Shown piece after piece: positions 32,551 to 40,959 of a DNA stretch of 64,000 nucleotides (its first letter is position 1; every line of letters begins with the position of its first letter). The notes beneath the pieces are model-generated. The model was not told the origin of the DNA and made no database searches. It worked only from the letters and a program-made list of their open reading frames with translations. The DNA is taken from NCBI RefSeq assembly GCF_010894435.1, contig NZ_JAAIXZ010000010.1, positions 330,253 through 394,252 of the forward strand. Reading direction: 5' to 3'. A program made the translations under genes and the position numbers. Source of the stretch: Pyxidicoccus trucidator (GTDB lineage: Bacteria; Myxococcota; Myxococcia; Myxococcales; Myxococcaceae).

Positions 32551-35109
32551 ATGGCCACGCGGACGAAGAAGAAGGTGGAAGAGACGGAGGCGGCGGAGGA
32601 GACGAAGTCGCCCCGCAAGGCGGCCGCCAAGAAGAAGCCAGCCGCCAAGAAGAAGCCTGCGGCCAAGGCGAAGAAGGCGGCGGCCCGACGCCGCACCAAG
32701 AAGGGCGACGACGACCTTCCCACCGTGGATGCCGACGCGGAGGAGGAAGCCGCGCCTCGCGGCAAGGGCCCGCACTACCTCGTCGTGGTGGAGTCCCCCG
32801 CCAAGGCGAAGACCATCAAGAAGTACCTGGGCACCGGCTACACGGTGAAGGCCTCCGTGGGCCACGTGAAGGATTTGCCCAAGAGCAAGATGGGCGTCGA
32901 CGTGGAGCACGACTTCCAGCCCGAGTACGAGGTCATCAAGGGCAAGGAGAAGGTGCTCAACGAGCTGAAGAAGATGGCGAAGTCCGCCGACCGCGTCTTC
33001 CTCGCGACGGACCCCGACCGCGAGGGCGAGGCCATTGCCTGGCACATCAAGGAGGAGCTCGCGCACCCCGACGCCCTCCGGGTGACGTTCAACGAAATCA
33101 CCAAGAAGGCCGTCCAGGAGGCCATCGCCCAGCCGCGCGAGCTGAACCAGGACAACTACGACTCGCAGCAGACGCGCCGCATCCTCGACCGGCTCGTGGG
33201 CTATCAAATCTCCCCGCTGCTCTGGCAGAAGATCCGCCGTGGCCTGTCCGCCGGCCGCGTGCAGTCGGTGGCGGTGCGCCTCGTCGTGGAGCGCGAGGCC
33301 GAAATCAAGGCCTTCGTCCCCGAGGAGTACTGGTCGCTGGACGCGCTGCTGGCCGGCACCGCCGGACCGCCGCCCTTCAAGGCCAAGCTGTCCAAGGTGG
33401 ACGGCAAGAAGATGGAGCTGAAGGACCGCGCCACCACCGAGGGGCTCGTCGCCGAGCTCCAGGGGGCCGACTTCGTCGTGGCCAAGGTGGACCGCCGCGA
33501 GCGCCGCCGCAACGCGCCCGCGCCGTTCATCACCTCCAAGCTGCAGCAGGAGGCCGCCAACCGGCTGTCCTTCTCCGCCAAGAAGACGATGACGCTGGCC
33601 CAGAAGCTCTACGAGGGCGTGCCCCTCGGCGAGGAGGGCCAGACGGCACTGATTACGTACATGCGTACGGACTCCACCCGTCTGTCGGACGACGCGGTGA
33701 AGCAGGTGCGCGAGTTCATCGAAGGCAAGTACGGCAAGGACTTCCTGCCGGCCGAGCCGGTGGTGTACCGCTCCCGGAAGAGCGCGCAGGACGCGCACGA
33801 GGCCATCCGCCCCACGTCCCTGGAGTACCCGCCCGAGCGGGTGCGGCCCTTCTTCGAGGCCATGGGCGAGACGGACATGTTCCGCCTCTACGAGCTCATC
33901 TGGAACCGCTTCGTGGCGTGCCAGACGATGCCCGCCGTGTATGACCAGACGAGCGCGGACATCTCCGCGGGCCGGGCCACGTTCCGCGCCTCGGGCAGCA
34001 CGCTGAAGTTCGCCGGCTACCTGGCCGTCTACGGCGCGGGCCTCACCCCCGAGGAGGAGGCCGAGAAGGAGAAGGCGAAGGCCGCCGGGGAAGAGGGCGC
34101 GGACGGCGCGGATGCCATCGGCGAGCTGCCCTTCCTCACCGAGGGCGAGAAGCTCACCCTCCAGAAGCTGCTCCACGAGCAGCACTTCACCCAGCCGCCC
34201 CCGCGCTTCAGCGAGGCCACGCTGGTGAAGGAGCTGGAAGAGCGCGGCATCGGCCGCCCCTCCACCTACGCCGCGATTCTGTCCACCATCCAGGACAAGA
34301 AGTACGTGGAGAAGCTGGAGACCCGCTTCCGGCCCACGGACCTGGGGCAGATGACCAACGAGATGCTGGTCAAGCACTTCCCCCACGAGCTGGACGTCAC
34401 CTTCACCGCCACCATGGAGGAGAAGCTGGACCAGATCTCCGAGGGCGGCACCAGCTGGAAGGCCGTGCTGCACGACTTCTACGGGCCCTTCAAGGAGACG
34501 CTCGAGAAGGCGAAGGCGGAGATGCGCGACGTCAAGCGCGAGGAGATCAAGACCGACATCGCCTGCGAGAAGTGCGGCAACCTCTTCCTCATCAAGTTCG
34601 GGAAGATGGGGCACTTCCTCGCCTGCTCGAACTACCCCGACTGCAAGAACACCAAGGACTTCAAGCGGGACGCCGAGGGGAAGATCGTCATCGTGGAGGA
34701 GGAGACCACGGACGAGAAGTGCGAGAAGTGCGCCAAGCCCATGGTCATCAAGCGTGGCCGCTTCGGGCGCTTCATGGCCTGCTCCGGCTACCCGGACTGC
34801 AAGACGTCCAAGCCCATCTCCATCGGCGTGGGGTGCCCGGAGTGCAAGCAGGGCTACCTCACGGAGCGCCGCAGCGGCCGAGGGAAGATCTTCTTCGGCT
34901 GCAACCGCTACCCGGACTGCAAGTTCGCCGCGTGGGACAGGCCCCTGGCCGAGCAGTGCCCGCAGTGCGCGTCCCCGTACCTCCTGCAGAAGTTCTCCAA
35001 GCGGGACGGTGCCTACATCTCCTGCCCCAACAAGGAATGCGACTACCGGCGTGAGGTCGTGGAGCAGGCGGGCGTACCCGGCGGACCGGAAGCCTCCTCG
35101 GCTGCTTGA
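32551..35109 (+). CDS. topA: DNA topoisomerase I
   Basis: An 852-residue type IA topoisomerase that relaxes negative supercoils. An unusual 60-residue Lys/Ala-rich N-terminal extension (AAKKKPAAKKKPAAKAKKA) precedes the Toprim domain. The Toprim domain has VVVESPAKAKTIKKYLG and the metal motif ATDPDREGEAIAWH. The active-site tyrosine is Y370 in ITYMRTDSTRLS. The C-terminus holds four zinc ribbons, the first CEKCGNLFLIKFGKMGHFLA, each ending in a second Cys pair. The basic N-tail is histone-like and could increase DNA binding; E. coli TopA lacks it. The ribosome binding site is TAGGAGAG. Confidence 0.95.
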   Translation: MATRTKKKVEETEAAEETKSPRKAAAKKKPAAKKKPAAKAKKAAARRRTKKGDDDLPTVDADAEEEAAPRGKGPHYLVVVESPAKAKTIKKYLGTGYTVKASVGHVKDLPKSKMGVDVEHDFQPEYEVIKGKEKVLNELKKMAKSADRVFLATDPDREGEAIAWHIKEELAHPDALRVTFNEITKKAVQEAIAQPRELNQDNYDSQQTRRILDRLVGYQISPLLWQKIRRGLSAGRVQSVAVRLVVEREAEIKAFVPEEYWSLDALLAGTAGPPPFKAKLSKVDGKKMELKDRATTEGLVAELQGADFVVAKVDRRERRRNAPAPFITSKLQQEAANRLSFSAKKTMTLAQKLYEGVPLGEEGQTALITYMRTDSTRLSDDAVKQVREFIEGKYGKDFLPAEPVVYRSRKSAQDAHEAIRPTSLEYPPERVRPFFEAMGETDMFRLYELIWNRFVACQTMPAVYDQTSADISAGRATFRASGSTLKFAGYLAVYGAGLTPEEEAEKEKAKAAGEEGADGADAIGELPFLTEGEKLTLQKLLHEQHFTQPPPRFSEATLVKELEERGIGRPSTYAAILSTIQDKKYVEKLETRFRPTDLGQMTNEMLVKHFPHELDVTFTATMEEKLDQISEGGTSWKAVLHDFYGPFKETLEKAKAEMRDVKREEIKTDIACEKCGNLFLIKFGKMGHFLACSNYPDCKNTKDFKRDAEGKIVIVEEETTDEKCEKCAKPMVIKRGRFGRFMACSGYPDCKTSKPISIGVGCPECKQGYLTERRSGRGKIFFGCNRYPDCKFAAWDRPLAEQCPQCASPYLLQKFSKRDGAYISCPNKECDYRREVVEQAGVPGGPEASSAA

Positions 35110-35111
35110 AA

Positions 35112-35136
35112 GCCCAGTAGTTCCAAAGGGCTGGGC
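35112..35136 (+). terminator. Weak hairpin after topA
   Basis: GCCCAG (35112-35117) and CTGGGC (35131-35136) form a 6-bp stem with a 13-nt loop three nt after the topA stop. Confidence 0.25.
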
Positions 35137-35148
35137 CCTGTCCGTGGC

Positions 35149-35178
35149 TTGACAGCCTCGGCGGGCCCGCCCTAGAAG
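35149..35178 (+). promoter_or_regulatory. Sigma70-type promoter of the ExbB-ExbD-ExbD operon
   Basis: A perfect TTGACA (35149-35154), an 18-nt spacer and TAGAAG (35173-35178) make this one of the best promoter matches in the window. The leader to the ATG at 35273 is about 88 nt and very GC-rich (GGGGGGGCGGG near 35241-35250). Confidence 0.6.
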
Positions 35179-35272
35179 TCCAGGCTGCCTCCTCCTCGGG
35201 GTGTGTCTCGTGGGCGCCCGTGTCCGGACGGGCCCACCCGGGGGGGCGGGCGTCGAAAGGACACCAGGCGCG

Positions 35273-36010
35273 ATGATTCTCTCGGTGAGCGAGCTGCTGC
35301 TGGACGTGACTCTTGCGGCCACGGAGGGCGGCAAGATGGGCTTCACGGACTCCGTCATCAAGTTCTTCAAGGATGGCGGCCCGTTCATGTTCGTGAACCT
35401 GTTCTGGCTGGCGTGCTCGCTGGCGGTGGCGCTGGAGCGCATCGTCACCGTGGTGTTCCGCTACAACCTGCCGGCGCCTCCGTTCATGGAGCAGATCTCC
35501 AAGCTGGTGCGCAGCGGCAACCTGGACCGCGCGGTGAAGGTGTGCGGCATGGCGCCCCACTCGCCGCTGGCGAAGGTCATCCGCGCGGGCCTGGTGAACG
35601 CCAACCGCGGCGAGATTGAAGTCGCCAAGGCGGTGGAAGAGGCCATCATCGAGCACAGCCCGCACGTGTCCAAGCGCATCCCCTGGCTGTGGTCCCTGGC
35701 GAACATCGCCACGCTGGTGGGCCTCGTCGGCACCATCTTCGGCCTCATCGGCACCTTCCAGGCGCTCGGCAACGTGCCGGCGGAGCAGAAGCAGGTGCTC
35801 CTGTCGGACGGTATCTCCAAGGCGATGAACAACACCGCCTTCGCGCTCTCCATCGCGGTCATCTGCATCGTCTTCCACCTGTTCCTCACCTCGTACGCGA
35901 AGGGGCTGGTGGAGTCGCTGGAGCTCAACGCGCTGAAGCTGGAGAACCTCCTGTCGCGGCGCGGCGGGACGGACCCGGCCACCACGGAGCTCGAGTCCCG
36001 CGCTTCTTGA
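35273..36010 (+). CDS. MotA/TolQ/ExbB-type proton channel subunit
   Basis: A 245-residue inner-membrane protein with three membrane segments: about 28-50 (FVNLFWLACSLAVALERI), about 140-165 (LWSLANIATLVGLVGTIFGL) and about 185-210 (NTAFALSIAVICIVFHLFL). The conserved TolQ/ExbB region LVGLVGTIFGLIGTFQAL is intact. With the two TolR/ExbD subunits that follow it would use proton flow to energise an outer-membrane or periplasmic machine. Myxobacteria carry several such sets, one of which (AglRQS) powers gliding. This set cannot be assigned to a process from sequence. Confidence 0.9.
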   Translation: MILSVSELLLDVTLAATEGGKMGFTDSVIKFFKDGGPFMFVNLFWLACSLAVALERIVTVVFRYNLPAPPFMEQISKLVRSGNLDRAVKVCGMAPHSPLAKVIRAGLVNANRGEIEVAKAVEEAIIEHSPHVSKRIPWLWSLANIATLVGLVGTIFGLIGTFQALGNVPAEQKQVLLSDGISKAMNNTAFALSIAVICIVFHLFLTSYAKGLVESLELNALKLENLLSRRGGTDPATTELESRAS

Positions 36011-36028
36011 GGCGAGGGGTGCGCGTCC

Positions 36029-36559
36029 ATGGCGTTCCACTACTCCCGCCGCAAGCTGAAGGTCCGTGAGGAAGAGGAGTCGGGCGAGCTGAACATCGTC
36101 CCGTACCTCGACATCCTCATGAACCTCATCATCTTCATGCTGCTGTCGATTACCGGCCTGGCCACGTTCGGCATCCTGAACGTGAATGCCCCGGCCTACG
36201 GCGCGCCTTCCGCGGGCATGACGCAGGAGGGCGCCGACGAGCCGAAGCTGACGCTGTCCGTGCTCATCTCCAAGAAGGGGCACTTCGTCAGCAGCGAGAA
36301 CACCGTGCTCACGCAGGAGGGCGGCGCCGCGGACGCGCCCACCATCCCCGTGCTTGCGGACGGCGCCTACGACTTCAAGGCGCTCAACGCGAAGATGGTG
36401 GAGATCAAGGCGGCCTTCCCCAAGGAGACGAAGGTCATCGTGGGCGCGGACTCGGACATCCCCTACGAGGCCCTCACCCTGACGCTGGACGCCATCCGCG
36501 AGACGCAGGGCCCGCAGCGCCGCATCCTGTTCCCGGACGTCACCCTCGGGGCGATCTGA
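36029..36559 (+). CDS. ExbD/TolR-family protein (first copy)
   Basis: A 176-residue bitopic membrane protein. After a charged N-terminus, ELNIVPYLDILMNLIIFML holds the single membrane helix with the proton-carrying aspartate (LDILMNL), as in ExbD/TolR. The periplasmic domain ends with the family pattern KVIVGADSDIPYEALTLTLDAIRE. It begins 18 nt after the channel gene. A 35-residue insertion (about 85-120) after the first periplasmic strand is longer than in E. coli ExbD. Confidence 0.88.
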   Translation: MAFHYSRRKLKVREEEESGELNIVPYLDILMNLIIFMLLSITGLATFGILNVNAPAYGAPSAGMTQEGADEPKLTLSVLISKKGHFVSSENTVLTQEGGAADAPTIPVLADGAYDFKALNAKMVEIKAAFPKETKVIVGADSDIPYEALTLTLDAIRETQGPQRRILFPDVTLGAI

Positions 36560-36562
36560 ATC

Positions 36563-37144
36563 ATGGCCGAGCCGACGACACCCGTCCCCACCGAGGCCGA
36601 TGAAGAGGCGCTGGCCCGCCTGCGCTACCGCAAGGCGCTGGCGCGCAAGAAGCGCAAGGAGCGCGAGGCCGCGGGGGAAATCAAGGAGCTGAACATCACC
36701 GCGATGATGGACATGATGACCATCCTCCTGGTGTTCCTGCTCAAGTCCTTCGCGTCGTCCTCCGCGGCCATCACCGCGTCCGAGGACGTGCGGCCGCCCG
36801 TCTCCACCACGCGCGCCACCCCGAAGGACACGGTGGCCGTCACGATTACCCCCAAGAACATCCTAGTGGGCGAGCGCGAGGTGCTGCGGCTCCAGAACGG
36901 TCAGATTCCGGCCGACAAGGTGCAGGGCCGGCTGGTGCTGCCGCTGGACGCCCAGCTGAAGAAGGAAGTGGAGAAGCTGAAGTACATCGCCGAGCGCAAC
37001 CCGTCGGCGCCCTTCAGCCGGGAGCTGTCCGTCATCGCGGACAAGAAGATCCCCTACGACATGCTCCTCACCGTGCTCTACACGGCGGGGCAGAACGAGC
37101 TGGAGAACTACCGCTTCGTGGTCCTCCAGAAGGAAGGCGAGTAG
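36563..37144 (+). CDS. ExbD/TolR-family protein (second copy)
   Basis: A 193-residue second ExbD-like subunit starting 3 nt after the first one stops. The N-terminus (1-45) is Lys/Arg/Glu-rich and longer than the first copy. The membrane helix contains the aspartate motif ITAMMDMMTILLVFLLKSF, and the periplasmic tail keeps ELSVIADKKIPYDMLLTVLYTAG. Two different ExbD proteins per channel imply a heteromeric stator. The gene ends at a bidirectional terminator facing the DksA-like gene. Confidence 0.88.
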   Translation: MAEPTTPVPTEADEEALARLRYRKALARKKRKEREAAGEIKELNITAMMDMMTILLVFLLKSFASSSAAITASEDVRPPVSTTRATPKDTVAVTITPKNILVGEREVLRLQNGQIPADKVQGRLVLPLDAQLKKEVEKLKYIAERNPSAPFSRELSVIADKKIPYDMLLTVLYTAGQNELENYRFVVLQKEGE

Positions 37145-37173
37145 GGCGCTCCCAGGGCAGCGGCGGGAGCGCC
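37145..37173. terminator. Bidirectional hairpin, ExbD/DksA-like gap
   Basis: GGCGCTCCC (37145-37153) and GGGAGCGCC (37165-37173) form a perfect 9-bp stem with an 11-nt loop between two convergent stop codons (37144 and 37195). Confidence 0.55.
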
Positions 37174-37194
37174 TCTCGGTCGTCCGCGCCCGGG

Positions 37195-37587
37195 CTACAG
37201 CGAGTGCGTGGCCTGGGGCCCGCCTCGCGTCTCCAGCTCGTGGATGCTGGCGTCCTCCTCGCAGCGGATGGCGAAGGGCAGGGCCTCCAGCCGCTCAATG
37301 GGAATCTCGAAGCCGCAGTCCACGCAGTCTCCGAAGACGCCCATGTCCATGCGCCGCAGCGCCGCGTCGATCAGCATGATCTCCCGCCGCTGCGACTCCA
37401 TCAGGCTGGACAGCGTGTAGTCCGCCAGCTCCGACTGGGCGTTCTCCTCGTACTCAGGGTCTCTCTCCTGATCCTTGAGTGCGGTCAGCTCACGGTGTGC
37501 GCCCGCGTTCGCCGTGAGGATCTCCCTCCGTCGGCGCTGGAGGAGCTCGCGAATCCTCTTCAGGTCATTGCTTCTGGGCATGGCCAT
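37195..37587 (-). CDS. DksA/TraR-type zinc-finger protein
   Basis: A 130-residue protein with an N-terminal coiled coil (about 5-75, including RIRELLQRRRREIL and an acidic turn DPEYEENAQSE). The C-terminal finger starts CVDCGFEIPIERLEALPFA. Such proteins bind the RNA polymerase secondary channel. The usual zinc site is CxxC-CxxC; here the second half is CEED, so the fourth ligand would be Asp. The coiled-coil tip lacks an obvious DxxDxA motif, so stringent-response activity is uncertain. ATG 37587, preceded by GGAG, is chosen; another ATG lies 6 nt further in. Confidence 0.8.
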   Translation of the reverse strand: MAMPRSNDLKRIRELLQRRRREILTANAGAHRELTALKDQERDPEYEENAQSELADYTLSSLMESQRREIMLIDAALRRMDMGVFGDCVDCGFEIPIERLEALPFAIRCEEDASIHELETRGGPQATHSL

Positions 37588-37854
37588 CGTCTCCGACGCT
37601 CCAGTCTTCGAGGTCACTTCCGCTCGCCCGGATGCAGGCCGCCCCCGAGCGGCGAACGCGAGAAACGTAGGGGTTCAACCCAGGTAGGGAAACCGCGCCT
37701 TCCAACGGGGAGGTGTGGCGGGCTGGTGGGCAACCGGGCAGGCGTGAGGCCGTTGAGACAGAGGGTTGACGTGCCCGCTTTCACTGCTGGGAAAGCGCGG
37801 CCCGGTCCTGCTAACTGTTGACGGACGGGCTGAGCGCGCGCCCGGGAGGTGTGG

Positions 37855-39228
37855 ATGTCAGACGTGAAGCAGCGGGTGACGGTGATTGGCGGCGGGCTGG
37901 CGGGCAGCGAGTGCGCATACCAGCTCGCCCGCCGGGGTGTGCCGGTGGTGCTGCGCGAGATGAAGCCGCACAAGCGCTCGCCGGCCCACAAGTCGGATCA
38001 GTTCGCGGAGCTGGTGTGCAGCAACTCGCTGCGCTCGGACAACCCGGAGAGCGCCATTGGCCTGCTGCACGCGGAGCTGCGCGCCCTGGGCTCGCTGGTG
38101 CTGGGCACCGCGGACACGCACCGGGTGCCCGCGGGCGACGCGCTGGCGGTGGACCGCGAGCGCTTCTCCGGGGCGATTACCGAGTCGCTCCAGCGCATGG
38201 CGGGCGTGGAGGTGGTGGCGGGCGAGGTGGAGCGGCTGCCGGACGAGGGCCCGGTGGTGGTGGCCTCGGGGCCGCTCACGTCGGACGCGCTCACCCGCGA
38301 GCTGGAGCGGCACGTGGGGACGAAGCTCTACTTCTACGACTCCATCGCCCCCATCATCTCAGGGGACTCCATCGACCTGGACGTGGCGTTCCGCCAGAGC
38401 CGCTATGGCAAGGGCGGCGGGGACGACTACCTCAACCTGCCGATGACGCGCGACGAGTACTACCGCTTCATCGCCGAGGTGAAGGCCGGCCAGAAGGTGG
38501 TGCCGCACGCCTTCGAGGAACCGAAGTACTTCGAAGGGTGTCTGCCGATTGAAGTGATGGCGGAGCGCGGCGACGACACGCTGGCCTATGGGCCGATGAA
38601 GCCGGTGGGGCTGCAGGACCCACGCTCGGGGCAGACGCCCTACGCGGTGGTGCAGCTGCGCATGGAGGACACGGCGGGCACGTCCTGGAACATGGTGGGG
38701 TTCCAGACGCGGCTGACGTGGGGTGAACAGAAGCGCATCTTCAGCACGTGCATCCCCGGACTCCAGCAGGCGGAGTTCCTGCGGATGGGGCAGATCCACC
38801 GCAACACCTTCATCGACTCGCCCCGGCTGCTGTCGAGGGACTTGTCGCTGAAGTCGGAGCCGCGGCTGTACTTCGCGGGGCAGATTTCGGGAGTGGAGGG
38901 CTACGTGGAGAGCGCGGCGTGCGGGTACCTGGTGGCGCTGGCGCTGCATGCGAAGCTGACAGGGAAGGAGTGGGTGCCGCCGCCGGCCACCACGGCGCTG
39001 GGCTCGCTGTTCCGTCACGTGACGGGAGAAGCGCACCCGCCGGACTACCCGCACCAGCCCTCCAACATCATCTTCGGCCTCTTCCCGCCGCTGGCCGGGC
39101 GGGTGAAGAAGGCGGACAAGCGGGCAGCGTACTCGTCGCGGGCGAAGCAGGACCTGGCCGGGTGGCTGCCGCACGCGGGTGTCCCGGTGCCGGGCACCCC
39201 GGAGCACGTGGAACAGAGGAGCGCATGA
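37855..39228 (+). CDS. trmFO: Folate/FAD-dependent tRNA m5U54 methyltransferase TrmFO
   Basis: A 457-residue flavoprotein that forms 5-methyluridine at position 54 of tRNA using methylenetetrahydrofolate. Visible features are the FAD-binding VTVIGGGLAGSECAYQLA at the N-terminus, ELVCSNSLRSD, the catalytic cysteine in FEGCLPIEVMAERG, FFGLFPP-like IIFGLFPPL, and LYFAGQISGVEGYVESAA. TrmFO replaces SAM-dependent TrmA in many bacteria. The ribosome binding site GGGAGGTG lies 6 nt before the ATG. It overlaps the next gene (ATGATG within the TGA), giving translational coupling to an unrelated-looking lipoprotein. Confidence 0.95.
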   Translation: MSDVKQRVTVIGGGLAGSECAYQLARRGVPVVLREMKPHKRSPAHKSDQFAELVCSNSLRSDNPESAIGLLHAELRALGSLVLGTADTHRVPAGDALAVDRERFSGAITESLQRMAGVEVVAGEVERLPDEGPVVVASGPLTSDALTRELERHVGTKLYFYDSIAPIISGDSIDLDVAFRQSRYGKGGGDDYLNLPMTRDEYYRFIAEVKAGQKVVPHAFEEPKYFEGCLPIEVMAERGDDTLAYGPMKPVGLQDPRSGQTPYAVVQLRMEDTAGTSWNMVGFQTRLTWGEQKRIFSTCIPGLQQAEFLRMGQIHRNTFIDSPRLLSRDLSLKSEPRLYFAGQISGVEGYVESAACGYLVALALHAKLTGKEWVPPPATTALGSLFRHVTGEAHPPDYPHQPSNIIFGLFPPLAGRVKKADKRAAYSSRAKQDLAGWLPHAGVPVPGTPEHVEQRSA

Positions 39229-40904
39229 TGCGGACGCGGCAGGGGCGACTTCTGGGTGCAGGTTTGCTGGCCGCCCTCGCGGTGGCGGGGGCGGGCTGCA
39301 AGAAGGGGGACGACGGCGGCGGGGGCAAGGCGGCCCCCGGTGCCAGCACCGGCGCGACGGGCGGTGGCGCGGCGGCGAGCGCTCCGGCTCCGAGCCGTGG
39401 AGCGCCCGGAGCCGGGCAGGGCCTGCTGCTGGCGTCGGGCCGCGCGGCGGACCTGCGGGTGACGCCGGACGGGCGTCATGCCACGTACCTCCTGAACGGC
39501 CAGAAGCCCCGGCTGGACGGGGTGCCCCCGCAGATGCTGCTGGGCGAATTGCACGTGGTGCCGGTGGAGGGCGGGGACTCGCGCAAGCTGGGCGACGGGG
39601 TGACGAACGTGCCGGGCGGGCTGCTCGTCGCGCCGGACTCGAAGCACGTGCTCTTCCTCGCGGGCTACAACCCGGCCTCCCAGTCCGGCGCGCTGACGGT
39701 GGCGTCACTGGAGGACGCGAAGGCGGAGCCCACCGTGCTGGGCACGGCGGTGAGCTACATGCTGCCCAGCCCGGACGGCTCGCGGCTGGCGTTCGTGGAT
39801 GCCGGCCGGCTGAAGCTGGGGCCGCTGCCCTCGGGCCCCTTCACCGACGTGGCGGCGGAGGTGAGCACCGCGCAGTTCACTCCGGACGGGAAGACGCTGC
39901 TCATCAAGCGCCGGCTGACCGCGGCGGGCGGACTGGCGGCGGTGTCCGTGGACAAGCCCGAGGAGGCCCCGCGCAAGCTGGCGGACCAGGTGGGCGACTA
40001 CACGGTGTCCCCCGAGGGGCAGCGGGTGGCCTTCCAGGTGCGGAGCGAGTCCGTGCGCGGCCTGTACGACTTGTACCTCGCGGAGTTGCCGGCGCTGAAG
40101 CCGAAGCGGCTGGCGGTGGCGTCGGGCGTCTTCGCCTTCTCGCCGGACGGCAAGTGGCTGGGGCGCACGGAGAACGGGAAGCCGGACGTGCCCGGGGACT
40201 TGTACATGGGGCCGGCGGCGGGTGGCGCGGGGCGCAAGCTGGGAGACCGGGTGGAGAGGTTCGCCTTCTCTCCGGACTCTCAGGCGGTGGGCTTCCTGGA
40301 GAAGTACGACGCGACGGCGGGCGCGGGGCTGATGTCCGTGGCGTCGCTGCCGGACGGGGCGACGAAGCAGGTGGGAGGACGGGTGCCCAACTTCCTCTGG
40401 GGTTCGGACGGGCGCTACGTGCTCTTCCTCTCGCGCTTCCTCAAGCCCGAGTACTCGGTGGACCTGATGCTGTACACGCTGGGCGAGGAGAAGGCGGAGA
40501 AGGTGCACAAGGGCGTGTTCGGCTACGGCTTCATGCCGGGCAACACGCAGGTGGTGTTCCGCTCCAACTGCATCCGCAACGGGCGCTCGTGTGACTTCAA
40601 GGCGCTGGGGCTGCCGCGCACCGCGGAGCCCCAGACGTGGATGCAGGGCGTCTTCAGCTACAAGCTGTCCGCGGACGGCCAGCGGGTGCTCGCCACGTAT
40701 GCGCGGATGGACTCGGACACGTACGACGTCGCGGTGTACGACGTGAAGACCCAGGCGCGCAGGCCGCTCGACCAGGGCGTGCAGGTGCCGGTGTCCTTCG
40801 GTGGCAAGGACGACTCGCGCGCCGTGTACATCATCGCGCAGGGCCCCAAGGCGGGTGTCTACAGCGTGCCCGCGACGGCAGAGGACTCCTCCGCCGCGAA
40901 GTGA
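39225..40904 (+). CDS. TolB-like beta-propeller lipoprotein
   Basis: A 559-residue predicted lipoprotein. Its signal peptide ends at AGAGC25 (an imperfect lipobox), followed by a Gly/Ala-rich linker (26-65). The rest is a series of WD40/PD40-type blades with recurring phrases such as VTPDGRHATYLL, PSPDGSRLAFVDAG, FSPDGKWLG and LSADGQRVLATY, as in TolB. The family is usually periplasmic or surface and mediates protein contacts. No precise function can be given. It overlaps trmFO by 4 nt. Confidence 0.75.
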   Translation: MMRTRQGRLLGAGLLAALAVAGAGCKKGDDGGGGKAAPGASTGATGGGAAASAPAPSRGAPGAGQGLLLASGRAADLRVTPDGRHATYLLNGQKPRLDGVPPQMLLGELHVVPVEGGDSRKLGDGVTNVPGGLLVAPDSKHVLFLAGYNPASQSGALTVASLEDAKAEPTVLGTAVSYMLPSPDGSRLAFVDAGRLKLGPLPSGPFTDVAAEVSTAQFTPDGKTLLIKRRLTAAGGLAAVSVDKPEEAPRKLADQVGDYTVSPEGQRVAFQVRSESVRGLYDLYLAELPALKPKRLAVASGVFAFSPDGKWLGRTENGKPDVPGDLYMGPAAGGAGRKLGDRVERFAFSPDSQAVGFLEKYDATAGAGLMSVASLPDGATKQVGGRVPNFLWGSDGRYVLFLSRFLKPEYSVDLMLYTLGEEKAEKVHKGVFGYGFMPGNTQVVFRSNCIRNGRSCDFKALGLPRTAEPQTWMQGVFSYKLSADGQRVLATYARMDSDTYDVAVYDVKTQARRPLDQGVQVPVSFGGKDDSRAVYIIAQGPKAGVYSVPATAEDSSAAK

Positions 40905-40959
40905 GCGGGCGCGGGAGGCGTGCAGGGCCGCGCGCAGTGTGCTTATTTGCGCGGCCCGT

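Noticed and set aside
32389..35448. A 1019-codon minus-strand frame opposite topA
   Set aside because: Antisense shadow of a certain gene, with low-complexity Leu/Gly/His sequence.
40801..40959. Upstream in-frame extension of the EF-hand membrane protein
   Set aside because: It overlaps the lipoprotein gene, is Arg/Ser-rich in another gene's frame, and the ATG at 40960 gives a sensible N-terminus.
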